Assembly (NCBI RefSeq): GCF_900086715.1
Contig: NZ_FLKH01000011.1
Coordinates: 434,001-498,000, forward strand
From: Gracilibacillus timonensis
Lineage (GTDB): Bacteria; Bacillota; Bacilli; Bacillales; Amphibacillaceae
DNA length: 64,000 nucleotides
Direction of reading: 5' to 3'
Position numbers and translations under genes: made by a program. A model generated the notes under the pieces. That model had not been told where the DNA came from and ran no database searches. It saw only the letters and a program-made list of their open reading frames with translations. This document shows positions 26,740-34,119 of this stretch, one piece after another; positions within the stretch are counted from its first letter, which is position 1, and every line of letters begins with the position of its first letter.

Positions 26740-28005
26740 ATGAAGATAAATAAATGGCGTTTACAGGAACACTTCGAAATAATATCCGAATACGGAAAAA
26801 TAGGTGAAACCGGTCTTTGTCGTCCTACTCTTTCAAAGGTTGAGAAAGAAGCATTTAAGGTCGTCTCTCAATGGATGAGGGAAGCAGGCATGACTGTGAA
26901 AATTGATCATGCAGGAAATCTAATTGGACGGCTAGAAGGAAAGAATCCGAGTGCACCAATTGTAATGATAGGATCGCATTTGGATTCTCAGCCATACGGA
27001 GGTCGCTTTGATGGGACATCAGGTGTTTTAGCAGGTGTGGAAGTAGCAATGACGATGAAAGAACAAGATATAGTGCCCGAATCTCCGATGGAAGTTGTAG
27101 CATTTTGTGATGAAGAGAGTTGGCGTTTTAAGAAAGGAGTGTTTGGCTCTAGAGCGATCGTTGGACAATTTGAGCCAGAGGAATTAGAACGAAAAGATAA
27201 AGATGGTGTTACTAGAAGGCAAGCTTTATTAGATTTTGGCTGTGACCCAGATAAGGTTGCTGAAGCTGCCTATCCGGATGGAGTCATTGGTGCCTTTTTA
27301 GAAATGCATATCGAACAAGGACCAGTTTTAGAGGCGCAGCAGCTGCCAGTCGGAATTGTTTCAGCTATTGCAGGTCCTATTTGGCTTACCGTTACATTAA
27401 AAGGATTTGCTGGCCACGCAGGATCGGTCCCTATGAATATGCGGCAAGACGCACTATTAGGAGCAGCGAAAATGATTGGAGAGATTAATCACTTAGTAAG
27501 AAAAGAACAGGATGCCCCGACGGTAGCAACGGTTGGAAGTTTACACGTATTCCCTAATTCACCTAATAGCATACCTGAAAAAGTGGAGTTTTCCATTGAT
27601 CTTCGTGATATAGACTTAAATAGACGTAATCAGATGGAGAAACAAATACGTGCTATGATTAAGCAAGTCTCGAATAACTATGATCTTACGTTTGAGATTC
27701 AGGAAGACACCAATTTAAAACCAGTAAGTTGTGCAGATTGGATTCAACAAGTCATGATAGAAGAGAGTCGAGAGAATGAATTAAATAGTCCTTTAATGGT
27801 AAGCGGTCCTTTCCATGATGCAGTAGTTATGGCAGATACGTGTGATATCGGCATGATCTTCGTGAGGTGTAAAGATGGCATTAGTCATAACCCTGCCGAG
27901 TTTGCTTCCTATGATGATTTAGCATTGGGAACAGAATTATTGTATCATAGCGCATTGCGTGTTTTTACAAGTATTAATGAGGAAATTTTAGCCTCATCTA
28001 ACTAA
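26740..28005 (+). CDS. N-carbamoyl amino acid amidohydrolase (M20 family, AmaB/HyuC-like)
   Basis: A 421-residue binuclear metal enzyme. The ligands appear in order: H and D in IGSHLDSQPYGGRFDGTSG, E in CDEESWRFKKGVFGS, H in EMHIEQGPVLE and H in KDGISHNPAEFAS. These enzymes split N-carbamoyl amino acids or beta-ureidopropionate into amino acid, CO2 and ammonia. The ATG begins at the base after the hydantoinase stop with GAGGAG upstream, so the two are tightly coupled. L-specificity is typical of the family but not shown. Confidence 0.92.
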   Translation: MKINKWRLQEHFEIISEYGKIGETGLCRPTLSKVEKEAFKVVSQWMREAGMTVKIDHAGNLIGRLEGKNPSAPIVMIGSHLDSQPYGGRFDGTSGVLAGVEVAMTMKEQDIVPESPMEVVAFCDEESWRFKKGVFGSRAIVGQFEPEELERKDKDGVTRRQALLDFGCDPDKVAEAAYPDGVIGAFLEMHIEQGPVLEAQQLPVGIVSAIAGPIWLTVTLKGFAGHAGSVPMNMRQDALLGAAKMIGEINHLVRKEQDAPTVATVGSLHVFPNSPNSIPEKVEFSIDLRDIDLNRRNQMEKQIRAMIKQVSNNYDLTFEIQEDTNLKPVSCADWIQQVMIEESRENELNSPLMVSGPFHDAVVMADTCDIGMIFVRCKDGISHNPAEFASYDDLALGTELLYHSALRVFTSINEEILASSN

Positions 28006-28021
28006 CCATAAGGAGAATGAT

Positions 28022-29017
28022 ATGACCATTTTAATAACGGGTGGATCTGGGTTTGTGGGAATCAATATAATCGAAAAACTATTAGACGAGAAGCAGGACA
28101 TTGTTAATTATGCTACCTTCCCTGTTCCGGATGAAGCGACATATTCCTTTGACAACCGATCAGGACACTATAAATTTATTCATGGTGATGTAACAGATTC
28201 ATTTATGTTGGATAGCGTTATGAATAACTATGATATTGAAACAGTTATTCATGGAGCAGTTATTACTCCTGATTTTCAACAAGAACAAGCAAACAGCGAA
28301 AATATTTCCCGTGTTAATTACATGGGAACTGTAAATGTGTTAGAAGCGGCAAGAAAGCATCACATCGAGAAATTTATCTATATAAGCTCCGTTTCGGTAT
28401 ATGGCGATTCTGCTTTTAAAGGTAATATACTGCATGAAGAGGCAACGATACCTGTACCGCGAACATTGTATGAAATTACGAAATATGCAGCTGAAAGAAC
28501 GGCATTAAGATACAAGGAATTGTTTAACATGGAAGTTATCGTTACTAGATTAGGGCAAGTATTTGGTCCTTGGGAGCGATATACAGGTATTAGACACACC
28601 CCATCTGGTCCTTTCCAAGCGACTAGAAGTGCTTTATTATATAAGGAAGTTCATATGGAAAGACCGGGACTTCGAGATTGGGTTTATAGTAGAGATGTCG
28701 CCGCTGCCATATGGGAAATATGGAAAGAAAATGATAGTACATATGATATATATAATATTGGATCAGGACAACAATGGACGATGGCGCAATGGTGTGAAAT
28801 GCTTTTAGAAAAGATACCGGCATTACAATATACAATAGGCAAATCGGAGGATAACAACGTAGACTTTTTTGTTCCTGCTGATGCCAGTATGTTATCTATC
28901 AAGAGATTGAAGACAGACATAGGGTACATTCCAAAGTATGGTATAGCTGAAGCATATAAGGATTATATGCAATGGATAGAAGATACTAGTGATTTTTGGT
29001 TAGATCAATCAAGCTAA
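28022..29017 (+). CDS. NAD-dependent epimerase/dehydratase family protein
   Basis: A 331-residue extended short-chain dehydrogenase: GGSGFVGINIIE binds NAD(P), ISSVSVYGDS supplies the active-site serine, and YEITKYAAER the Tyr-Lys pair. These enzymes normally act on nucleotide sugars or lactones, which does not obviously fit with hydantoin breakdown. It follows the amidase by 16 bases with AAGGAGAATGAT upstream and is the last gene before the terminator, so it belongs to the operon. Its substrate is unknown. Confidence 0.82.
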   Translation: MTILITGGSGFVGINIIEKLLDEKQDIVNYATFPVPDEATYSFDNRSGHYKFIHGDVTDSFMLDSVMNNYDIETVIHGAVITPDFQQEQANSENISRVNYMGTVNVLEAARKHHIEKFIYISSVSVYGDSAFKGNILHEEATIPVPRTLYEITKYAAERTALRYKELFNMEVIVTRLGQVFGPWERYTGIRHTPSGPFQATRSALLYKEVHMERPGLRDWVYSRDVAAAIWEIWKENDSTYDIYNIGSGQQWTMAQWCEMLLEKIPALQYTIGKSEDNNVDFFVPADASMLSIKRLKTDIGYIPKYGIAEAYKDYMQWIEDTSDFWLDQSS

Positions 29018-29030
29018 AAAGTGGATATGA

Positions 29031-29069
29031 AATAACCCGATGCTCATCACATAGCATCGGGTTATTTAC
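29031..29069. terminator. Strong terminator shared by the hydantoinase operon and dps
   Basis: AATAACCCGATGCT (29031-29044) pairs perfectly with AGCATCGGGTTATT (29053-29066). It lies between convergent genes. Confidence 0.92.
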
Positions 29070-29099
29070 GTTATTCAGTCAACAATGACGGAATCTTCA

Positions 29100-29585
29100 T
29101 TAATCGGAACTACCATCAGACAAGTGTGACTCTAAGAACCAGAGATCTTTATCAAGCTGACGGGATACTTCGGTAAATAAATCTGCTGTATTCGCGTCAA
29201 TTCCTTCAGCAACATCAATTGCTTCGCGGAGACTGTTAGCAACAATAGCCCATCGTTCAGTTAATGCCTCTATCACCACGATGTCTTTACTGTCTTCTAA
29301 TCGCCATGCTGGAACGGACGTCTCCTGTGCCATGAATTGAATTGGTTTACCAGCTGTTCCTCCCAAGGTACCGACTTGTTCTGCGAGCATGTCAATGGCT
29401 TCTGGCAGGCGTCCTGCTAAGTCATCAAAGAACTCGTGATAAGCAATAAACCGAGGACCGCGTACATTCCAATGTGCTAGTTTTGTCTGAATAAAGAGAT
29501 CCGTTAAATTAGTTACATGTTTATTCAGTAACTCCATTAATTCTTTTCTGCCTTGTTCGGATTTTGTTTCTCTAAATTGCATCAT
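29100..29585 (-). CDS. dps: Dps family DNA-protection ferritin
   Basis: A 161-residue ferritin-like protein. The ferroxidase ligands appear as KLAHWNVRGPRF and HEFFDDLAGRLPEAIDMLAEQV, as in Dps dodecamers that oxidise Fe2+ with H2O2 and coat DNA during starvation or oxidative stress. The start at 29585 has AGGAGG eight bases upstream; the frame is open to 29612 but without a ribosome binding site. No clear PerR box was found in the 200 bp before it. Confidence 0.92.
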   Translation of the reverse strand: MMQFRETKSEQGRKELMELLNKHVTNLTDLFIQTKLAHWNVRGPRFIAYHEFFDDLAGRLPEAIDMLAEQVGTLGGTAGKPIQFMAQETSVPAWRLEDSKDIVVIEALTERWAIVANSLREAIDVAEGIDANTADLFTEVSRQLDKDLWFLESHLSDGSSD

Positions 29586-29743
29586 ATTGATTACCTCCTG
29601 AAGAAAAATCATTAATTATCTCATCATTATTATTATTCCCATGCCTTGTCCAAATGAAACGCAATTTATTGAAAAAAAAAGCCAGTTTATATCGATTTCT
29701 AAAAATAAAGGTTGCATTTTTAGAAAATGGTGTTATTATTTAG

Positions 29744-29768
29744 TTAGTTAGATTTTAAAACAAACTAA
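29744..29768 (+). promoter_or_regulatory. XylR/ROK-type operator before the ROK regulator
   Basis: A 25-bp imperfect palindrome centred on 29756 with ten of twelve base pairs matching: left arm TTAGTTAGATTT, right arm AAACAAACTAA. It resembles the B. subtilis xyl operator (TTAGTTTGTTT...AAACAAACTAA), so the ROK protein probably regulates its own gene. Confidence 0.7.
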
Positions 29769-29803
29769 CATTGCCATAAAAATTTATGTTAGGAGTTTAT
29801 CCC

Positions 29804-30940
29804 ATGCATCAGACAGAGGCGAGCAAATTCGATATTATCAAACGAATCAATCGATCCATGGTACTGGATAAGATCAAGTCAAGTGAAGAAATAAGCAGGA
29901 CAGAGATTGCCAAAGATTTAAAGTTAAGTAAGGCAACGGTTTCTTCCATTATTGAAGAATTAGTAAGCAGAAAGTTAGTGGAGGAAATGGGAAAGGGTAA
30001 GTCCACCGAACGAGGTGGTCGAAAAAGATCGATGCTACGATTTAATCCTAGTTCTAAAATAGGAATTGGCGTGGATATTGGTGGAACCAAGATTCAAATG
30101 ATTATGACAGATTTAATTGGAAACAAGGTGTATGAACGACGTATTGCATCGACCAATAAAATGAGCAAATTGATTGATTTTATTGAGGAGGCAATCAATG
30201 ACTCCCAAGTAGCAAGAGACAGTATTGTTTCATTAGGAGTAGGAGTTCCTGGTTTTACCAATCCAGAAACAGGGATGGTATTTGAATCACCAGCGCTGCA
30301 ATGGAGAGATGTTCCTTTAAGAGAACAGTTGCAAGAAGCCTTTTCATTCCCTGTGTTTATTAATAACGATGTGAACTGTGCAGCTCTTGGGGAGAGGTGG
30401 CTTGGTTCTGGGGATAATCGTGATCATATTTTCTTTATTGCGATTGGGACGGGAATTGGCAGCGCTATTATTTCAGAAGGTAAACTTATCTATGGTGCAG
30501 ATTTTATGAGTGGAGAAATTGGCTATCAGATTTCGCGTGAAGATATTAGAAATAAGCGATTTAATCAATTAAAAAAATTTGGTGTATTTGAAAGTAAAGC
30601 CTCCGGTGAAGGGATCAGAACCGAACAGTATTCTGCCGAAGAAGTATTCGAACAATATCGTCAAGGCAAGGAAGAAGCTGTCCTGATTATTAATGAATTT
30701 ATGGAAGAGTTAGCGGTGGTTATTGTAAATAGTATTAATTTGCTTAATCCGGAAAAAGTCGTAATAGGTGGAGGGGTTTCAGAATCTATGGCTGTTGTAC
30801 TTCCAAAGCTTCAAGCCAGAGTGGATGAATTAACACCGATCAAAACAGAGATTGAATTAGCGACTTTAAGCAGTATGGCTGGAGCGATTGGAGCGGTCAA
30901 TTATTCCTTTCAAGAAGTAGAAGAAAACAATTTGTTGTGA
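29804..30940 (+). CDS. ROK family transcriptional repressor (XylR/NagC-like)
   Basis: A 378-residue regulator with an N-terminal winged helix (EISRTEIAKDLKLSKATVSSIIEELVSRKLV, about residues 28-58) and a sugar-kinase-like ROK domain (IGVDIGGTKIQMIMTDL, GVGVPGFTN, NNDVNCAALGERWLG, FIAIGTGIGSAII). The CxCGxxGC zinc motif of many ROK proteins is not seen. The start at 29804 follows TTAGGAG; the ATG at 29786 lies before that motif. A matching operator lies upstream and a related motif before the next operon, so it likely represses the sugar uptake genes that follow. Confidence 0.9.
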   Translation: MHQTEASKFDIIKRINRSMVLDKIKSSEEISRTEIAKDLKLSKATVSSIIEELVSRKLVEEMGKGKSTERGGRKRSMLRFNPSSKIGIGVDIGGTKIQMIMTDLIGNKVYERRIASTNKMSKLIDFIEEAINDSQVARDSIVSLGVGVPGFTNPETGMVFESPALQWRDVPLREQLQEAFSFPVFINNDVNCAALGERWLGSGDNRDHIFFIAIGTGIGSAIISEGKLIYGADFMSGEIGYQISREDIRNKRFNQLKKFGVFESKASGEGIRTEQYSAEEVFEQYRQGKEEAVLIINEFMEELAVVIVNSINLLNPEKVVIGGGVSESMAVVLPKLQARVDELTPIKTEIELATLSSMAGAIGAVNYSFQEVEENNLL

Positions 30941-30979
30941 AAGATGAAATCATCTCCTGTCAGTAAACAGGAGTATGTT

Positions 30980-31031
30980 TTGCAGGGTAATGAAAGCGAT
31001 TCATTATAAAACGAAGCAAACGTTATGTTTG
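30980..31031 (+). promoter_or_regulatory. Promoter and probable ROK operator of the sugar ABC operon
   Basis: TTGCAG (30980-30985) and TATAAA (31005-31010) are 19 bp apart. Just behind, CAAACgttatGTTTG (31017-31031) is a palindrome sharing the CAAAC/GTTTG core of the XylR-like operator. A cre-like TGAAAGCGATTCA at 30991 is one base short of the CcpA consensus. Confidence 0.5.
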
Positions 31032-31072
31032 TTTTGACATATAAAACATTCCTAAAAGGGGAGGAAGTTATA

Positions 31073-32329
31073 ATGAAAAAGTTATTTGCTATAAGTGTCT
31101 TGTTGTTGTCTTTTAGTTTATTACTCGCCGGCTGTTCCGATAATGGGGAGGAATCTTCTGGAGAGGAAAATGCAGATCAGATAACACTTGATGTCATTTG
31201 GTTTAGTGATGGTAATGAAGGAGACGTGTTTAAAGAAATAACCGATCAATATACAGAAGAGAATCCAGACGTTACTTTTAATATTATTGATACACCCTAT
31301 GATGATTTACTAACTCGAATTAGAACGCGGGTGTCTGGCGGAGATGCGCCAGACTTGGCCAGAATATCAGGGATTAATCACGTTCAGGATGCCCTTTTGG
31401 ATTTAACCCCGTATTTAGATGACAAAGATGCGTTTCTCGATCAATTTTCAGATGTTGCCATTCCAACTGTTGTAAGGGACGATGCCGTTTATGGCATACC
31501 GACTGACTTAACGGCACATGGATTATTTTATAATAAAGAATATTTTGAGCAAGCCGGTGTGGAGGTGCCTGCCTCACCAGATGATGTCTGGGATTGGGCC
31601 GAATTTGAAGCTGCCCTGCAACAAGTAAGTGATAATAGTGATGCCAGATTTGGCTTGGCGTATGATCTATCACCATCCAGATATTCTACTTTGATTTATC
31701 AAAATGGAGGAAGCATATTTAGTGAAGATCAAACATCATTAACCGTAAATGAACCAGCATCTGTTGAGGCCTTAGAATACTTTCAAGAATTACATGAGAA
31801 AGAGTTAATTCCTAGCTCGATTTGGTTAGGTGGAGAAAATCCGAACTCGTTATTCAGGTCTGGCCAAGCCGCTATGCATCTATCAGGTAATTGGAATGTG
31901 CAAAATTATGAAGAAAATGCGGACTTTGATTGGGGTGTCACGTATATGCCAGAAGGAACACAGCGATCCTCAGTGGCAGGTGGCAAGCAAATGGTAGGCT
32001 TTGAAGATTCTGAGCATAAAGAGGCGGTAGCGGACTTCTTACTTTATTTTGCTTCTCAAGAGGTGAATGAGCAATTTGTTTCCGAATCATCCTTTTTAAG
32101 TACACGAAAAGATAACGCAGAGATTGAATATGATGTAAGAAGCGAAGAAATGAAGGTATTTGCCGACGAACTTAGTGTAACATCACAGATTCCGACATTG
32201 GATTGGGAGAATCCAAATATGCCAGCTGTGGAAACGCTTTTAACAGAAAATGTTCAAAAGACGTTATCAGGTGAATTAAATGCGCAAGAGGCAATGGATC
32301 AAATTGTCGAAAACGCAGAGATCGAATAA
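31073..32329 (+). CDS. Sugar ABC transporter substrate-binding lipoprotein
   Basis: A 418-residue family 1 binding protein. Signal MKKLFAISVLLLSFSLLLAGC has lipobox LLAGC. The mature protein has the usual pattern: LDVIWFSDGNEGDVFKEITDQYTEENPDV, TRIRTRVSGGDAPDLARIS, VYGIPTDLTAHGLFYNKEYFEQAG, and FRSGQAAMHLSGNWNV. The ATG at 31073 has AAAGGGGAGG eight bases upstream; an ATG at 31025 lies in the operator. With NagB in the operon, an amino-sugar oligosaccharide is a plausible ligand. Confidence 0.92.
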   Translation: MKKLFAISVLLLSFSLLLAGCSDNGEESSGEENADQITLDVIWFSDGNEGDVFKEITDQYTEENPDVTFNIIDTPYDDLLTRIRTRVSGGDAPDLARISGINHVQDALLDLTPYLDDKDAFLDQFSDVAIPTVVRDDAVYGIPTDLTAHGLFYNKEYFEQAGVEVPASPDDVWDWAEFEAALQQVSDNSDARFGLAYDLSPSRYSTLIYQNGGSIFSEDQTSLTVNEPASVEALEYFQELHEKELIPSSIWLGGENPNSLFRSGQAAMHLSGNWNVQNYEENADFDWGVTYMPEGTQRSSVAGGKQMVGFEDSEHKEAVADFLLYFASQEVNEQFVSESSFLSTRKDNAEIEYDVRSEEMKVFADELSVTSQIPTLDWENPNMPAVETLLTENVQKTLSGELNAQEAMDQIVENAEIE

Positions 32330-32344
32330 TCTAAGAAAATTTGT

Positions 32345-32374
32345 ACCTGTCCTTCGGCAAAAGGGAGGGCAGGT
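32345..32374 (+). other. Intercistronic hairpin behind the binding-protein gene
   Basis: ACCTGTCC (32345-32352) pairs with GGGCAGGT (32367-32374), one U-G. It has no T-run. Such hairpins often protect the binding-protein mRNA so that more of it is made than of the permeases. Confidence 0.55.
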
Positions 32375-32416
32375 ATTACAAAACAGTAAAAGTAGGTAAC
32401 AGGGAGGACAACATAG

Positions 32417-33277
32417 ATGAGAACTCGTTCATGGGTGCCGTATGCATTTTTATTGCCAAACATGATTATTTTTGGTGTGTTTGTGGGACTGCCGGCGATT
32501 TTTGGTGTATATTACGCCTTTACAGAGTGGAATGGAATTTCTGATCCGATATTTGTAGGACTAGATAATTTTATCAAGATATTCTCAGATGAAGGTTTTT
32601 GGGATATGCTGACAAGGACGTTTATCTATGTCATCGTCGTTGTACCTTGTACGGTGATTAGCGCCTTGGGGCTAGCTTGGTTGTTAACGAGAAAATTAAG
32701 GTTTGCCAACATGTTTCGCACTATCTTTTATTTACCGGTAATGATTTCGTTTATTGTCGCGGGTTTAATGTGGAATTGGATTCTGCAAAAAGATACAGGG
32801 CTGGTTAACTATATACTGACTTCCCTATCACTGGATGCAGTGGATTGGCTGCTTGATCCAATTATGGCCAATATATCGGTGATTATGGTAACGATCTGGG
32901 CCAGAGTTGGCTTTTTTATGGTGATCTTTATCGCCGGATTACAGGGTATTTCACCATCATTATATGAGGCTGCTGATATAGATGGGGCAACAGGGTGGAC
33001 GAAATTTACAAAAATTACCCTTCCGATGTTAAAGCCGATTACTCTATTGGTAGTTATTCTAAGTTTTATTGAGTTTTTCAAGACATTCGCCTTAGTCGTT
33101 TCGTTAACAGGCGGTGGACCTATCGATGCAACGAAATATTATGTTCAATATACCTATGAAACAGGTTTTGATCAAGGTAACTTAGGAATGGGAAGTGCCC
33201 TTTCTCTTGTCTTATTCATCATCATGGCGATTATCACCTTTGTTCAATGGAAGGTAAGCGATGGGGGGCGTGTGTAA
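32417..33277 (+). CDS. Sugar ABC permease (MalF/UgpA type)
   Basis: A 286-residue permease with six membrane helices and the EAA loop near residue 190 (LYEAADIDGATGWTKFTKITLPMLKP). AGGGAGG lies before the ATG. It is the first of two permeases that form the heterodimeric channel. No ATPase is encoded in this operon; a shared MsmX-type ATPase is required, for which the ATPase at 43555-44604 is a candidate. Confidence 0.92.
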   Translation: MRTRSWVPYAFLLPNMIIFGVFVGLPAIFGVYYAFTEWNGISDPIFVGLDNFIKIFSDEGFWDMLTRTFIYVIVVVPCTVISALGLAWLLTRKLRFANMFRTIFYLPVMISFIVAGLMWNWILQKDTGLVNYILTSLSLDAVDWLLDPIMANISVIMVTIWARVGFFMVIFIAGLQGISPSLYEAADIDGATGWTKFTKITLPMLKPITLLVVILSFIEFFKTFALVVSLTGGGPIDATKYYVQYTYETGFDQGNLGMGSALSLVLFIIMAIITFVQWKVSDGGRV

Positions 33278-33278
33278 T

Positions 33279-34103
33279 ATGGAGACAGCGAAAAAATATC
33301 AATGGGTGTACTATGTGATTCTGATTTTATTGTCCGTGATCATGTTGTTTCCAATCTTATGGGTAGTCAGTTCTTCTTTGAAGACAGGTTCTGAATTATT
33401 TGCCTGGCCACCGACGATTTTTCCTGCGGAGGTGACGTTTGAAAATTATTTTAGTGCATTTCGTGAAGCCAATTTTGGTCGGTATTTCTTTAATACTGTG
33501 TTTGTTACGGTCATTGCCACATTGATCACCCTGCTAATCAATACGATGGCAGGTTATGCACTGGCGAAGTTCAAGTTCCGTGGCAGTACGATTATTTTAA
33601 TTCTATTCTTATCGACGTTAATGATTCCACTAGAGGCATTAATGATTCCTATGTTTCTGGTATTGAAGACATTAGGTTTATATAATTCCATTTGGGGCAT
33701 TATTATTCCGCCAGCTGCTACACCAACAGGAGTGTTTTTAATCAGGCAGTATATTTTGTCTCTACCAGATGAAATGATTGAAGCGGCAAAAATAGATGGA
33801 GCAAATGAATGGCAGATTTTCACACGAATTATTATACCTTTGGCCAAGCCAGTTATAGCCACATTGACGATTTTCTCTGTGATGTGGCGGTGGCAGGATT
33901 ATATCTGGCCATTGATTGCTATTTCAGATACCAGGCTGTATACCTTGGAACTAGCGTTAGCCAATTTTGTCGGAGAATATTCGGTTGACTGGGGACCACT
34001 CTTGGCTATGGCGGTAGTTACGATGGTACCAATGATTATCATATTCCTATTTTTCCAACGATTCTTTGTACAAGGAATTATGGTCGCAGGGCTAAAGGAT
34101 TAA
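33279..34103 (+). CDS. Sugar ABC permease (MalG/UgpE type)
   Basis: A 274-residue permease with six helices; EAA loop near residue 185 (MIEAAKIDGANEWQIFTRIIIPLAKP). The ATG at 33279 follows the upstream stop by one base and lies after GGGGGG; an in-frame ATG at 33261 (GGAAGG upstream) would add six residues. It pairs with the preceding permease. Confidence 0.9.
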   Translation: METAKKYQWVYYVILILLSVIMLFPILWVVSSSLKTGSELFAWPPTIFPAEVTFENYFSAFREANFGRYFFNTVFVTVIATLITLLINTMAGYALAKFKFRGSTIILILFLSTLMIPLEALMIPMFLVLKTLGLYNSIWGIIIPPAATPTGVFLIRQYILSLPDEMIEAAKIDGANEWQIFTRIIIPLAKPVIATLTIFSVMWRWQDYIWPLIAISDTRLYTLELALANFVGEYSVDWGPLLAMAVVTMVPMIIIFLFFQRFFVQGIMVAGLKD

Positions 34104-34119
34104 GAAAGGGTGAATAAGG

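Noticed and set aside
30991-31003. CcpA cre site TGAAAGCGATTCA
   Set aside because: One base shorter than the 14-bp consensus, which breaks its symmetry; mentioned only as cre-like.
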